Assembly: GCA_023252215.1 (NCBI GenBank)
Contig: JAHEXG010000004.1
Coordinates: forward strand, 1-59,420
Direction of reading: 5' to 3'
Origin: Candidatus Altarchaeales archaeon
GTDB taxonomy: Archaea; Altiarchaeota; Altiarchaeia; IMC4; QMZM01
DNA length: 59,420 bases
Shown here in pieces: positions 30,091 through 40,450 of this stretch; position 1 is the first letter of the stretch; each line of letters opens with the position of its first letter. A program made the position numbers and the translations under genes. The notes under the pieces are model-generated. The model was given only the letters and a program-made list of their open reading frames with translations. It made no database searches and had not been told where the DNA came from.

Positions 30091-30567
30091 ATGGATGCAG
30101 AAAAAAACGAGGAAGAAAAAAACGACGAAAAGATGAAGATCAAACTCATCAAAAACGGCGTCGTAATAGATCACATAGCAAGCGGCCGCGCACTAGAAGT
30201 CCTGCACATCCTCGGAATAGGCGAAGACTACGAAGACGAGGTCTCCTTGGCCATGAACATATACAGCAAAAGCATGGGCAAAAAAGACATAGTCAAAGTC
30301 GAAAACCGGGAAATAAAGACCTACGAGATAAACAAGATAGCAGTAATAGCGCCCAAGGCCACGATCAACAGGATACGGGACTGCAGGGTCGTAAAAAAGG
30401 AAAAAGTAGTCCTGCCAAACGAGATAATCGGCATAGTGAAATGCTCAAACCCCCAGTGCGTGTCGAACAAATGCCGCGAGCCTGTCAAGTCGTCGTTCAT
30501 AGTAGTGCAGAGGGAACCGTTGATAATAAGCTGCAAATACTGCGAAAGAGAAGCAAAAGGTCTTTAA
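30091..30567 (+). CDS. pyrI: Aspartate carbamoyltransferase regulatory subunit
   Basis: IKNGVVIDHIASGRALEVLHIL, CSNPQCVSNK...CKYCER; internal start at 30133 also plausible. Confidence 0.95.
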   Translation: MDAEKNEEEKNDEKMKIKLIKNGVVIDHIASGRALEVLHILGIGEDYEDEVSLAMNIYSKSMGKKDIVKVENREIKTYEINKIAVIAPKATINRIRDCRVVKKEKVVLPNEIIGIVKCSNPQCVSNKCREPVKSSFIVVQREPLIISCKYCEREAKGL

Positions 30568-32039
30568 ATCATCTCTTTGACAGCCTGCTGCGTAAGTTTC
30601 TTGGCAGACTCGACTTTCTCTATTCTCTTCTTTAGACCGGCTTCTTTTGCCTCTGCATCGTTTCTTAATTCCTTGACCATCCTCCGAACCTCCGCAGGAG
30701 CCGTGCCGCCAAGGCTCTTATTCCGGGAAGCGGCTTTCCCCGGGTCAAGTATTTCTGACAACGCATCAGACGAAGCAGTTACCCCGGATTTTTTAAGGAA
30801 CGCTATTACCTCGGAGGTATCTCTCAAATCTTTCTTCCTGGAAGAAAGCTCTTTGACCACTCCCCCGGTTATCTCATAGGCCTTGCGGAAAGCAATCCCC
30901 TTCTCTTTGACCAAGTAATTGGCAAGCTCGGTCGCAGTCGAAAAATCAGCATACACCGACTCCGACATGCGTGCCCTGTTGATCTTTGCATCCGAGAGGC
31001 CTGCGTTCAGCACCTGGAGCGAGCCTTTGACGACATACAAAGCATCCCAGAGAAGCTCCCGGTCCTCCTGCATATCCCGGTTGTAGCCGCCGGGCAGTCC
31101 TTTCATGAGAGTCAAGACCTGCATGAGCGCTCCATAGACGCGGCCGGTCTTACCCCGCACAAGTTCGGCCATGTCAGGGTTCTTCTTCTGAGGCATAATA
31201 GAACTGCCAGTGGCAAAGGAATCAGAGAACTCAATGAAGCCGAATTCACAGCTGCTCCACAAAACAAACTCCTCCGCAAGCTTCGAAAGATCGCACATGA
31301 GGATCGAGAGAGCGGAAAGCGCTTCCAGCACGTGGTCCCGGGAGCTTACGGCATCGAGCGCATGCACATGGACTCCGTCGAAGCCGAGCAATTTAGCCGT
31401 GTACTCCCGGTCTATGGGAAAGGAAGTGCCTGACAAAGCCCCTGCGCCAAGAGGGCATGTGTTGTCGTGGGCATACGCGCCCGACAACCGGTCAAAGTCG
31501 CGAAGCAGCATGCTGGCATAAGAACTCGCCCAGAAACCGAACGTTATAGGCTGCGCATGCTGCATATGGGTATAACCGGGCATGATCGCATCGGCATTTT
31601 GGTCAGCGAGGCAAAGCAATGACTCCTCCAGTTCCAGGACGCAGCCCATGACTTCCAAAAGCTCTTTTCTCAGGTGCAACTTTGTATCGGTAAGCACTTG
31701 ATCATTCCTAGAACGGGCAGTATGCATCCTGCCGCCGTATTCTATTCCGCATTTGCTTATTACGTAATTTTCTATGTTTATGTGAACGTCCTCAAAGGCC
31801 TCATCCAGTTCAAATTTACCGGCCGAATACTCTTTTTTGACATCTCCAAGGGCCTTTAAAATCTTGCCCGCATCCCCCGCGGGGATAATACCCTGCTTAG
31901 CCAGCATCAGGACATGAGCCTCGCTGCCCCAGACATCCTCGAAGAACATCTCTTTATCAGTGTCAAGAGAACTCGAAAACCCTAAAAGAACAGGCGAGAT
32001 ACCGCCTTTAAACCTGCCGCGTAGCATCTTGGAAGCCAT
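30564..32039 (-). CDS. argH: Argininosuccinate lyase
   Basis: GYTHMQHAQPITFGFW, ATGSSIMPQKKNPD. Confidence 0.96.
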   Translation of the reverse strand: MASKMLRGRFKGGISPVLLGFSSSLDTDKEMFFEDVWGSEAHVLMLAKQGIIPAGDAGKILKALGDVKKEYSAGKFELDEAFEDVHINIENYVISKCGIEYGGRMHTARSRNDQVLTDTKLHLRKELLEVMGCVLELEESLLCLADQNADAIMPGYTHMQHAQPITFGFWASSYASMLLRDFDRLSGAYAHDNTCPLGAGALSGTSFPIDREYTAKLLGFDGVHVHALDAVSSRDHVLEALSALSILMCDLSKLAEEFVLWSSCEFGFIEFSDSFATGSSIMPQKKNPDMAELVRGKTGRVYGALMQVLTLMKGLPGGYNRDMQEDRELLWDALYVVKGSLQVLNAGLSDAKINRARMSESVYADFSTATELANYLVKEKGIAFRKAYEITGGVVKELSSRKKDLRDTSEVIAFLKKSGVTASSDALSEILDPGKAASRNKSLGGTAPAEVRRMVKELRNDAEAKEAGLKKRIEKVESAKKLTQQAVKEMI

Positions 32040-32171
32040 CTTAGCATAGATTATTTGAACAGACCGCTAAATAAAGAAAATACCGAAAAAAATATAAACA
32101 ATTTAAAGCAAAAAAAAGCCCGGGAGAATCTTTTAAGTCGAAATACCATAATAATAAACCTTTAACACCAC

Positions 32172-32330
32172 GCCGAGGTGGCCGGCCGCAGCCGGACATG
32201 TCGGCATTCAAGTTCATTACATATGCCGAGGTGGCCGGCCGCAGCCGGACATGTCGGCATTCAAGTTCATTACATATGCCGAGGTGGCCGGCCGCAGCCG
32301 GACATGTCGGCATTCAAGTTCATTACATAT
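32172..32330 (+). repeat. Three perfect 53-nt tandem repeats directly abutting tRNA-Ser
   Basis: Unit gccgaggtggccggccgcagccggacatgtcggcattcaagttcattacatat at 32172, 32225 and 32278; next unit boundary (32331) is the tRNA 5' end. Confidence 0.97.
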
Positions 32331-32418
32331 GCCGAGGTGGCAGAGCCTGGTTTAACGCGCAAGCCTGGAAAGCTTGTTTCTCGCAAGGGAAGCTTGAGTT
32401 CAAATCTCAACCTCGGCG
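32331..32418 (+). tRNA. tRNA-Ser (anticodon GGA)
   Basis: Acceptor GCCGAGG/CCTCGGC, anticodon stem CAAGC/GCTTG with loop CTGGAAA, long variable arm, T arm TTGAG-TTCAAAT-CTCAA; CCA not encoded. Confidence 0.93.
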
Positions 32419-32422
32419 CACC

Positions 32423-32444
32423 TTTTCTTTCTAAAGAAAGAAAA
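32423..32444 (+). terminator. Hairpin immediately 3' of tRNA-Ser
   Basis: TTTTCTTTCT-AA-AGAAAGAAAA, perfect 10-bp stem 4 nt after the tRNA. Confidence 0.4.
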
Positions 32445-32596
32445 CGTGCACGAAAAGAAAGGGGAATTTGCTCGCCTGAAGCTCGCAAATTCAACTGCTA
32501 ACCTAATGATCAGGACTGGCTAAATTTTGGAGCATGCAAGCTTTGCCTTCACAAGAACTGGGGGCTTCGCACCTCCGCGGTTTGGGTTAGGATTGA

Positions 32597-35365
32597 TTAC
32601 TTGATGTATATCCCCGGTTTTTGGGGTATGGCGAATCTTGCCTTGTTTTCCGGGTCTTTTGTCGGGGTTTTCTGCAGGTCTATTTCTGCGTTGAATTCTT
32701 TTTCCAGGAATTTTTGGGCGCCTTTCAGGGTGTCGTATTCTTCGTCCAGTGTCAGCATCAGTTCGGGTATTTCGTCTCTGCGGTATTTCTGCATTATCTG
32801 GCTTATCTCTTTGCCGTAGGGCTTCATCTCCGGGTCGCTCATTATCTGTTTCATCGGCGTGCAGGATCTTAGCAGTGCGAATGCTTTTCTCTTCCATTCC
32901 GGCGCCAGATACATGTGTATCCGCTCTGGTTTTATCTTTGATATTTCCATGATGTGCTGTATGTCTTCCATTAAATTCTTTATCATGTTTTCTTTGGCGT
33001 CTACTATCGGATCGATCTTCTTTGGGTCTGAGATCGGGTACTCTGCTACTGAGATGTAGTCTTTGTGTCCCATTGCTTCCCATAGTTCTTCGCATGTGCA
33101 GGGGGTGAAAGGAGCCATCAGGCGGACCCATTGGTCGCAGAATTCTTTTACGGTCTTTGTTCTGGGTTCGCATCTTCTTGTGTACCACATCAGGTCGTTT
33201 ATCAGGTCGAAGAATGCGGATTGAATGGCTTTTCTGGTCTGGAATGCTTCCAGTGCCGTGTTTGTTCTTTCCGTTGCTTCCTGTATTCTGCTGATAAGCC
33301 AGCGGTCTATGTCCCTTTCGGGTATGTCGTTTTTGAGCTCCGATGCCGCATATGCCTGGTCATAGAATTGCTTTAGTTTACGTCCTGTGTTCTTGACGAG
33401 GTTCTCTCTCCAGTCGAAGTCCTGCCAGGGCTCGGCGTTGCTCATCAAGAACAGGCGGACTGCGTCGCTTCCGTTGTCCCGCATGGCGTCGCTTAGTAGT
33501 ACGACGTTTCCTTTGGAGGAGGACATCTTGTTTCCTTCCAGCAGGCCCATTCCGAAGACCACTATGCCCTTGGGCCATTTGTCTTTCGGGAATACCGCGG
33601 TGTGGTGGAACAACATAAACGACAGGTGGTTTCCGACGAGGTCTTTTGCCGAGAGCCTCCAGTCCAGCGGGTACCAGTAGAGGAATTCTGCGCGGATATT
33701 TTCTATCTCCGCTCTTGCGACTCCGCTCTTCTTGGATAATTCCTCAGATTTTCCTTTTCCAAGCAGGACGTAGTCGTAGAACTCCGGCGTGAGTTTGGCA
33801 GCGTCTATCTTCTTTACATGCTTTGATATTGTGTAGAACGCCATGTATATCGTGGAATCGCTCAAGGGTTCGATGAGCCATTTACTGTCGTACGGGAACC
33901 TAGTGCCAAGCCCTACGCGGCGGGTGCAGGCCCAGTCTTGCAGCCAGTCTATGAAGTAAGAGAAGTTCTGTTTCAGTTCCGATGGAACGATCTCCATCTG
34001 TTTGAGGCATTCTTGCGTCTTCTCTTTCCATTCAGTGTTCCCGTATTCAAGGAACCACTGGTCTTTTAGTATTTTTATGTAGCAGCGTGTGCCGCATCTG
34101 CAGACAACGGGGCTTTCTGAGAATTCGTAGAATATGTCTGCGTCGCCTGCGCCGGTTAGGTCGGCTGCCACTTTCTCCCTGGCAGTGCGAACCGCAAGCC
34201 CGCCGTATCCCTTTATCCATTTGCTCATATGGCCTTTGCCGTGCTCTTCTTTGTATAGCTGCGCCGTTGCTTCTTCGAGCTTGGGGTCTTTCTGGTCCGA
34301 TATGCCCATCTCCCGGATCATCTTCTCGGCTGGAGCGTCTCTTCCCTCTCCTATGATGACTATGGGTTTTAGATCGCTCTTCAGATCCTTTAGCGCGATG
34401 TAGTCGTATGGCGCATGCGCTGGAACTGACATCACTATGCCTGTCGCATAGTCGGGGTTCACGAATACTGCGGGCAGTATGGGTATTTCTTTTTTTAGCA
34501 GGGGGTCTGTGCATGTTTTTCCGATTAGTTCGCTCCCTTTTATTTCGCCGATGATCTCTACTTTTTTGTTGAGGTATTTTAGTTTTTCTGCTGCTTCTTT
34601 GCTTATTACCCATGTTTCATTGTCTACTTTTGCTTTGACGTAGTTTACTTCGGGGTTGACCCACATGTTGGTCAGGCCGAATATGGTCTCAGCTCGCAGG
34701 GTCGCAGCCGGCAGTATGAGGTCGCCCATCCTGAATTTTATTATCGTGAAATCATTTACCTCGGCTTTGTCTCCCTGTAGGAGGTCGTGGTCTCCTACCG
34801 GGTTGTTGCAGCTTGGGCAGTATCGGACAGGGTGTTCTCCCATCTTTATCAGGTTCTGCTCGTGCAGGTGCGCGTACTGCCATTCAACGTATTTGCTGTA
34901 CTGCGGCGTGATGCTTAGGAATTCGCGTGTCCAGTCGATGGAGTATCCCATGTCCACCATGTTCTCATGGTATTCGTTTGAGAAGTATTTTACGATGGTT
35001 TCCGGGTTTGTGAAGTTCGCAAGGGTTTCGGGCGGCACCTTATAGAGGCCGCCGTATATCTTCAGCGTCTTTTCGTCTTTTTTCTTTATACGCTCGGCTA
35101 TTCCAAGGACCGGGCTCCCGGTGACGTGCCAGGCCATTGGGAACAAGACATTGTATCCCTGCATCCTCTTGTATCTGGCGATGACGTCGGGAACCGTATA
35201 TGTCCGGCCGTGGCCGACGTGCATGCTTCCGGAGGGATAGGGGAATGCGACGGTCAGGTAGAATTTCTTTTTCTCTGGATCGGGCGAGGCCTCGAAGACT
35301 TTGGCGTCCGCCCATTTCTTTATCCATTTCTTTTCTATTTCCCTGACATCGTATTCTTTGACCAT
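32597..35365 (-). CDS. leuS: Leucyl-tRNA synthetase (archaeal type)
   Basis: [49 protein letters not shown]. Confidence 0.96.
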   Translation of the reverse strand: MVKEYDVREIEKKWIKKWADAKVFEASPDPEKKKFYLTVAFPYPSGSMHVGHGRTYTVPDVIARYKRMQGYNVLFPMAWHVTGSPVLGIAERIKKKDEKTLKIYGGLYKVPPETLANFTNPETIVKYFSNEYHENMVDMGYSIDWTREFLSITPQYSKYVEWQYAHLHEQNLIKMGEHPVRYCPSCNNPVGDHDLLQGDKAEVNDFTIIKFRMGDLILPAATLRAETIFGLTNMWVNPEVNYVKAKVDNETWVISKEAAEKLKYLNKKVEIIGEIKGSELIGKTCTDPLLKKEIPILPAVFVNPDYATGIVMSVPAHAPYDYIALKDLKSDLKPIVIIGEGRDAPAEKMIREMGISDQKDPKLEEATAQLYKEEHGKGHMSKWIKGYGGLAVRTAREKVAADLTGAGDADIFYEFSESPVVCRCGTRCYIKILKDQWFLEYGNTEWKEKTQECLKQMEIVPSELKQNFSYFIDWLQDWACTRRVGLGTRFPYDSKWLIEPLSDSTIYMAFYTISKHVKKIDAAKLTPEFYDYVLLGKGKSEELSKKSGVARAEIENIRAEFLYWYPLDWRLSAKDLVGNHLSFMLFHHTAVFPKDKWPKGIVVFGMGLLEGNKMSSSKGNVVLLSDAMRDNGSDAVRLFLMSNAEPWQDFDWRENLVKNTGRKLKQFYDQAYAASELKNDIPERDIDRWLISRIQEATERTNTALEAFQTRKAIQSAFFDLINDLMWYTRRCEPRTKTVKEFCDQWVRLMAPFTPCTCEELWEAMGHKDYISVAEYPISDPKKIDPIVDAKENMIKNLMEDIQHIMEISKIKPERIHMYLAPEWKRKAFALLRSCTPMKQIMSDPEMKPYGKEISQIMQKYRRDEIPELMLTLDEEYDTLKGAQKFLEKEFNAEIDLQKTPTKDPENKARFAIPQKPGIYIK

Positions 35366-35437
35366 CTTAGGACAACTCCTGTTAGTGCGATAGTACTCTT
35401 ATAAAATAGGAATAGCAGGCTTTTATTTCATTAAAAC

Positions 35438-35926
35438 TCAGAAAAAAGAGGATATCCTTGCTTGCTGGCCGTCTTTTGTCGCTTCCTCAAGTCGGCCGTC
35501 TCCTCGGATGTGATAGACCCGCACGCCTTTTGACAGCATCGTTTGTGTCAGGAGGAAATGCCGGTGACAGTGGTACGGGTCTTCTTCGGCGCACATGATG
35601 GCAGTTTTGTGCTTTTCCGCATGGTCCAGCAGTTCATATATCCCGGTCTGGTACCATTGCTTGCTGCTTACCAGGCCGTAGTCGGCGATCCCGTTACTGA
35701 AGCATTCGCTGTCAACGGGTTTTCCGCCCAGGCGGTTTCCCATATACAGATACGCGATATTGTTTTTACAGAGAAATTGATCGATAACGCCCTTGTTGTA
35801 TTGTGAGGCGTATTTGCTTACCGGTATGCTCCTTACGTCGACAAGAGATTCTATGTAATGCGTTTTTAGGAGTTTTAGGAATTCCTGCGTTTGTATGTTC
35901 GAATGGCCGATAGTGTAAATTTCCAT
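35438..35926 (-). CDS. DUF488 domain protein
   Basis: MEIYTIGHSNIQTQEFLKLLKTHYIESLVDVRSIPVSKYASQYN...CAEEDPYHCHRHFL. Confidence 0.93.
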   Translation of the reverse strand: MEIYTIGHSNIQTQEFLKLLKTHYIESLVDVRSIPVSKYASQYNKGVIDQFLCKNNIAYLYMGNRLGGKPVDSECFSNGIADYGLVSSKQWYQTGIYELLDHAEKHKTAIMCAEEDPYHCHRHFLLTQTMLSKGVRVYHIRGDGRLEEATKDGQQARISSFF

Positions 35927-36583
35927 ATCAGAGAGAGTAACAAATATTGAATTTCAAAACGGTGATTCCTTAATTTCAACAAACAGTATATTATATTGCA
36001 CTCTGAGATTATATTTCCTCTTTCAATTTATGTATTTCCGTTCTTAGAACACTAAGACGGTTAGAAACGACAGTGTCATTAGAAACTTGTATGAAATCAT
36101 CATTACTAAAAGCTTCCAGCCATTTGCAAATTCCTGGAAAAACCCTTTAAATACACCAGATTGGGGTTCAAATATCATAAAATTACCAAAGAAGTTGTCA
36201 TTATTTGGCTCAATAGTAGAAACACCTACGTCACAATGACCAGCTCCGGACTTCAAAAGACCGCAAACCATATAAACGTCTTTTTCTTGGGCAGCTGGTT
36301 TGAAAGCAGCATTTGAACAAACGCACATATAAGAAAAAGTAGAGAAATCATAGTAGAGTGCATATATCTAGATAGACAATGCCCCATACTGGATTATCAG
36401 AGGATAGAAAAATAATTACCTAGGCGGATTTGTAGGAGAGTTCTAATCTTACTCCAGTGTCTCTTGTGGCCCAAGCCTCTAGTTCATCAATTTAGATCAG
36501 AAATAACGAAACAAATTCTGTGGATCTGTTATAGACAATCTTTTTATTCATCCTCCGTCTAATTACTATTGAGGAGATTTTTA

Positions 36584-37600
36584 ATGCCGTATTGTTCTAA
36601 TTGTGGGAGAAAGCTTGAAGCTTCGGATAACTTTTGTGAGGATTGCGGGAAAAAAAGGGCCGGAAAAACAATTGAGGAGACAGATATTAAAGTAGCAACA
36701 AATGAGCCCGACACAAAAAAAGAGTCAGATACGAAATTAATAGCAACTGATGGGGAGAATAAGACTATTAAAAAATCTATTAAGTTTCACATGCGTGAAG
36801 TGCGGTCTGAGATATTCATGATACGCATGTTCTCTGCTTTTTTGGAGTCTATAATAATATTCCTGTTTTGCGCCATAATCTTCTCGCTTAAAAGTATCCC
36901 TCTAGGTTTTGGCATCATGCCAACAGTCGTCTATTTCATAATCCAATTCGCGACAGCGATCACAGATAAAAGCACTATAAATAGGGTCGTAATCAAATAC
37001 CCTGATCTGGACGAGAAGCTGCAGACCGCGTATGAAAATGAGAAAACGCCTAATGTCTCAGCAGAGCGGCTTATCGCAGAGGTTTCTCAAAAACTAGATG
37101 AAATGCATTCCTCTGATTTCATAAATGTAAGAGGTATTTTAACACGGATTTCTGTAATCGTTTTTCTGCTCTTTTTCTTCTTTATACCCCTCAGGGCCAT
37201 CCAGCAAGCAGTGAAAAAGTATCTGACAGACATTAATATAGCTTTAGGCATTATTCTACTCTGTTCTGTATATGCCAGATTTTTTTTAATTAAAATTCTT
37301 AACTCCAGAGAAAAACACGATCCACTGAAAGAATTCAAACCTAAAGGAACAGGGGATAAATCATTGGGCAATACCCAGTTGTTCTGCTCTAAATGTAACA
37401 GACCAACCTCGAATACATATGTTTACTGTAGATATTGCGGAAGCAAATTAGGGATTGATTCAGTCTATGAAAAGGAAATGCATAAGGGGGACTATGGGGA
37501 TATGGCAACATACAGAAACTCAAGATTCTTTTATAGATGTTCAAAGTTATTTCACGGTAACAATTCAGCTCGTATTGAAAGAAAGCGATCACCCTATTAA
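36584..37600 (+). CDS. Zinc-ribbon membrane protein
   Basis: MPYCSNCGRKLEASDNFCEDCGKK, TM segments, C-terminal CSKCNRPTSNTYVYCRYCGSKL. Confidence 0.65.
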   Translation: MPYCSNCGRKLEASDNFCEDCGKKRAGKTIEETDIKVATNEPDTKKESDTKLIATDGENKTIKKSIKFHMREVRSEIFMIRMFSAFLESIIIFLFCAIIFSLKSIPLGFGIMPTVVYFIIQFATAITDKSTINRVVIKYPDLDEKLQTAYENEKTPNVSAERLIAEVSQKLDEMHSSDFINVRGILTRISVIVFLLFFFFIPLRAIQQAVKKYLTDINIALGIILLCSVYARFFLIKILNSREKHDPLKEFKPKGTGDKSLGNTQLFCSKCNRPTSNTYVYCRYCGSKLGIDSVYEKEMHKGDYGDMATYRNSRFFYRCSKLFHGNNSARIERKRSPY

Positions 37601-37614
37601 TAATCCAAAGAAAA

Positions 37615-37722
37615 AAATGCAAAGAATTCCCAAGACCTGCTACGAATCCTATCTTATGCCTTTCCAGGAGGATCAGGAACTCGGACAAGGGACATTGGAG
37701 TGCTGATAGTGTATATCTCCAT
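37615..37722 (-). pseudogene. 5' remnant of a second DUF488 gene
   Basis: MEIYTI then frameshift then EFLILLERHKIGFVA, matching MEIYTIGHSN..EFLKLLKTHYIESLV of the intact gene at 35438..35926. Confidence 0.7.
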
Positions 37723-37727
37723 GTTTT

Positions 37728-38885
37728 TTACAGTTTCTTGACGAATCCGTCTATCCTGCCAAGGGCCTCGTTTATGTCTTCCCTGGATACGCAGTATGCG
37801 CATCTGATGTGTCCTTCTCCGCATTTGCCGAACGAGTTTCCGGGAACTGCGGCGACTTTGCCTTCGTCCAGTAATCTTTGGGCGAATTTCTCGGAGGACA
37901 TGCCGGTCTGCGTGATGTTCGGGAAGGCGTAGAATGCGCCTTTCGGGGTTATGCATGAGATGTTTGGTATCTCGTTTAGGCCTTTTACTAGCAGGCGTCT
38001 TCTTCGGTCGTATTCTTTGACCATGTCTCTTACGTATTCTTCATGACTGAAGGACTCAAGCACGCCGTATTGCGCTATGGAAGGCGCGCACAGCATGGTA
38101 TACTGGTGTATCTTCATCATGGCTTCGATGTATTCGGCCCTGCCCGCCGCGTAGCCTACGCGCCATCCGGTGAATGCGGCAGCCTTGGAGAACCCGTTAA
38201 GAGTGATCGTGCGGTCCTCCATGCCGTTCAATGAGCCGATGGATATGTGTTTTTCGTCGTCGTATATGAGGACTTCGTATATTTCGTCCGATAATGCGAC
38301 TAGGTCGTGTTCGATGCATAGGTCTGCTATCTCTTCCAGGTCCTTTTTTGAGAGAACGCTTCCTGTGGGGTTGGCAGGGGAGGATATTATTATCGCTTTG
38401 GTCTTTTTGGTTATTCTCTTCTTTATTTCCTCTGGCATTACCCGGAATCCGTCCTCTTCTTTGGTTGGGATGGACACTGGTTCTGCGTATGCGAACCATA
38501 CGTTCGCTTTGTAGGATACGTATCCCGGGTCCGGGACCAGTACTTCGTCTCCCGGGTTCAGTACCGCTCTTGTTGCAAGGTCCAGTGCTTCGCTTACTCC
38601 GACTGTGACAAGGATTTCGCTTTTTGGGTCTGCGGTTATGTTGTTTTTTTTCTTTAGTTTCTCGGATATCTTCTGTCTTAGTTCGAGCAGGCCGTAGTTT
38701 GAGGTATAGGAGGTTTGGTCGTTTTCTATGGCCCTGATGGCGGCGTCTTTTATCGGTTCCGGTGTGGGAAAGTCGGGCTCTCCTACGCCGAGGCTTATTA
38801 TGTCTTTTCTTTCTCCTACCAGGTCGAAGAACTTTCGTATCCCCGAGAAGGGCATTGCGTTGACTCGCTTGGATATTTTATCCAT
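37728..38885 (-). CDS. Class I/II PLP-dependent aminotransferase (aspartate aminotransferase-like)
   Basis: ISLGVGEPDFPTPEPI, SPANPTGSVLSK, NGFSKAAAFTGWRVGYAAG. Confidence 0.94.
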   Translation of the reverse strand: MDKISKRVNAMPFSGIRKFFDLVGERKDIISLGVGEPDFPTPEPIKDAAIRAIENDQTSYTSNYGLLELRQKISEKLKKKNNITADPKSEILVTVGVSEALDLATRAVLNPGDEVLVPDPGYVSYKANVWFAYAEPVSIPTKEEDGFRVMPEEIKKRITKKTKAIIISSPANPTGSVLSKKDLEEIADLCIEHDLVALSDEIYEVLIYDDEKHISIGSLNGMEDRTITLNGFSKAAAFTGWRVGYAAGRAEYIEAMMKIHQYTMLCAPSIAQYGVLESFSHEEYVRDMVKEYDRRRRLLVKGLNEIPNISCITPKGAFYAFPNITQTGMSSEKFAQRLLDEGKVAAVPGNSFGKCGEGHIRCAYCVSREDINEALGRIDGFVKKL

Positions 38886-38891
38886 ATTTTT

Positions 38892-39383
38892 TTAGGGGCT
38901 TACCTGTAGTCTTTCTTTTTTGTCTTCGAAGAATGTTACTCCGTCTCTTTTGAATTCTGACAGGACGATGTGCGTGTATGTGCCGACTACGTCTTTTTTG
39001 GGCGCCAGTTTCTCTGTCACGAAATGGGATAGTTCGTCTATGTCCGCTGCTTCCACCCATATCAGGAGGTCGTATTCTCCGCTGGCGACTATAACGTCTT
39101 TTACTCTGGAGTCGTTGGAGAGTTCCTTGCATATCCTGGAGAAGCCGGATCTCTCCTGCGGGACGACCTTCACCTGGATTATCGCGGAGGCTTTGTGTTT
39201 TCCGAGCTTTTTCCAGTCTATGCTGGTCTTGAACTTGCGGATGATGCCTTCTTTTTTCAGGGCCTTTATACGTTCTTCGATCTTTTTTTCGTCGGTCTTC
39301 AGCATCACAGCCAGGTCCTTTGAAGGGATCCTCGCATCCTCTTCCAGGATTTTGAGTATCTCTTGATCCATGTCGTTTACCAT
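38892..39383 (-). CDS. Lrp/AsnC family transcriptional regulator
   Basis: MVNDMDQEILKILEEDARIPSKDLAVMLKTDEKKIEERIKALKKEGIIRKFK plus RAM-like domain; start at MVNDMD. Confidence 0.92.
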   Translation of the reverse strand: MVNDMDQEILKILEEDARIPSKDLAVMLKTDEKKIEERIKALKKEGIIRKFKTSIDWKKLGKHKASAIIQVKVVPQERSGFSRICKELSNDSRVKDVIVASGEYDLLIWVEAADIDELSHFVTEKLAPKKDVVGTYTHIVLSEFKRDGVTFFEDKKERLQVSP

Positions 39384-39397
39384 TTTTGTAACCTCTT

Positions 39398-40450
39398 TTA
39401 TAAGAGTTTCTTTTTGTATGCCAGTTCCGCGTTGAGAACCGATGCGCCTGCTGCGCCTCTGATGGTGTTGTGGCTGAGGCATACGAATTTTAGCGATTTT
39501 TCTTTTTTCTTGCGGATTCTTCCGACTGAGACTGCCATTCCTCCTCCCAGGTCGCGGTCTAGGCGTGGCTGAGGCCGGTCGTCTTTGTCCAACACGATGA
39601 TGGCTGGTTTAGGCGCTGTGGGTAGTCCTAGTTTCTGGGGCTCTCCCTGGAAATCCCGTAGCTTCTTTTTTAAGTCTTCGATGTCGAAGTCTTTTTCCGT
39701 TGAGACGAATGCTGCTTCTGTGTGTCCGTCGAGGACTGCGACGCGGTTGCATGATGCGAATGCTTCGAATTCTGCATTTTTGAATACTCCGTGTTCGAGT
39801 TTTCCCAGTATCTTCTGTGGCTCGGATTCCATCTTGTCTTCTTCGTTCTTTATGAAGGGTATGATGTTGTCCAGTATCGCCATCGAGGGCACGCCGTCGT
39901 ATCCTGCTCCGGACAATGCCTGCATTGTTGCGACGTTGATGGACTTTATGCCGTAGTTGTCCATTATTGGTTTCAGCGGGACGACGAGGCCTGCAGTAGA
40001 GCAGTTGGGATTTGTTACTATGAAGCCGTTCCATCCGCGGTTCTTCTTCTGTAATTCGATTATTCCCAGGTGCTCCGGGTTTACTTCCGGTACCAGGAGG
40101 GGTATGTCTTTATCCATCCGGTAGGTGGAGGTATTGGAGAATACTGCGATGTTCTCGGCAAAAGACGCTTCCACGTCCCTTGCTATCTCCGCGGGTATGG
40201 CTGAGAATACTATGTCCAGGCCGTATTTTTCCGCTACTTTTTTGTTTATCTCTTCGACTACCATGTCGGATACTCCCGGGGGAATTTCGTCCTTTAGGTA
40301 CCACTTCGCAGCATCCCGGTATTTCTTTCCGGCGCTGTTGCTTGACGCCATCAGAACGGATAGTTCGAACCAGGGATGATTCTGCAAAGCCATTATGAAT
40401 CTTTGACCTACCATTCCAGTAGCGCCCATTATGCCGACTTTTTGTTTCAT
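39398..40450 (-). CDS. asd: Aspartate-semialdehyde dehydrogenase
   Basis: MKQKVGIMGATGMVGQRFI, NPNCSTAGLVVPLKPI, GAGYDGVPSMAI. Confidence 0.96.
   Translation of the reverse strand: MKQKVGIMGATGMVGQRFIMALQNHPWFELSVLMASSNSAGKKYRDAAKWYLKDEIPPGVSDMVVEEINKKVAEKYGLDIVFSAIPAEIARDVEASFAENIAVFSNTSTYRMDKDIPLLVPEVNPEHLGIIELQKKNRGWNGFIVTNPNCSTAGLVVPLKPIMDNYGIKSINVATMQALSGAGYDGVPSMAILDNIIPFIKNEEDKMESEPQKILGKLEHGVFKNAEFEAFASCNRVAVLDGHTEAAFVSTEKDFDIEDLKKKLRDFQGEPQKLGLPTAPKPAIIVLDKDDRPQPRLDRDLGGGMAVSVGRIRKKKEKSLKFVCLSHNTIRGAAGASVLNAELAYKKKLL

Noticed and set aside
29631-30635. 334-aa + ORF (Arg/Gln-rich)
   Set aside because: Out-of-frame shadow of pyrB/pyrI; low-complexity basic composition typical of a frame-shifted coding region
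32172-32330. 53-nt tandem repeats as a CRISPR array
   Set aside because: Units are entirely identical with no variable spacers, and no cas genes are nearby
32178-32501. + ORFs across the 53-nt repeats (e.g. MAGRSRTCRHSSSLHMPRWPAAAGHV...)
   Set aside because: Repeat period 53 is not a multiple of 3 and the ORFs run through tRNA-Ser; not protein coding
32445-32596. Possible structured RNA or second tRNA between tRNA-Ser and leuS
   Set aside because: An 8-bp inverted repeat (GAATTTGC/GCAAATTC) is present but no cloverleaf or box C/D motif could be built
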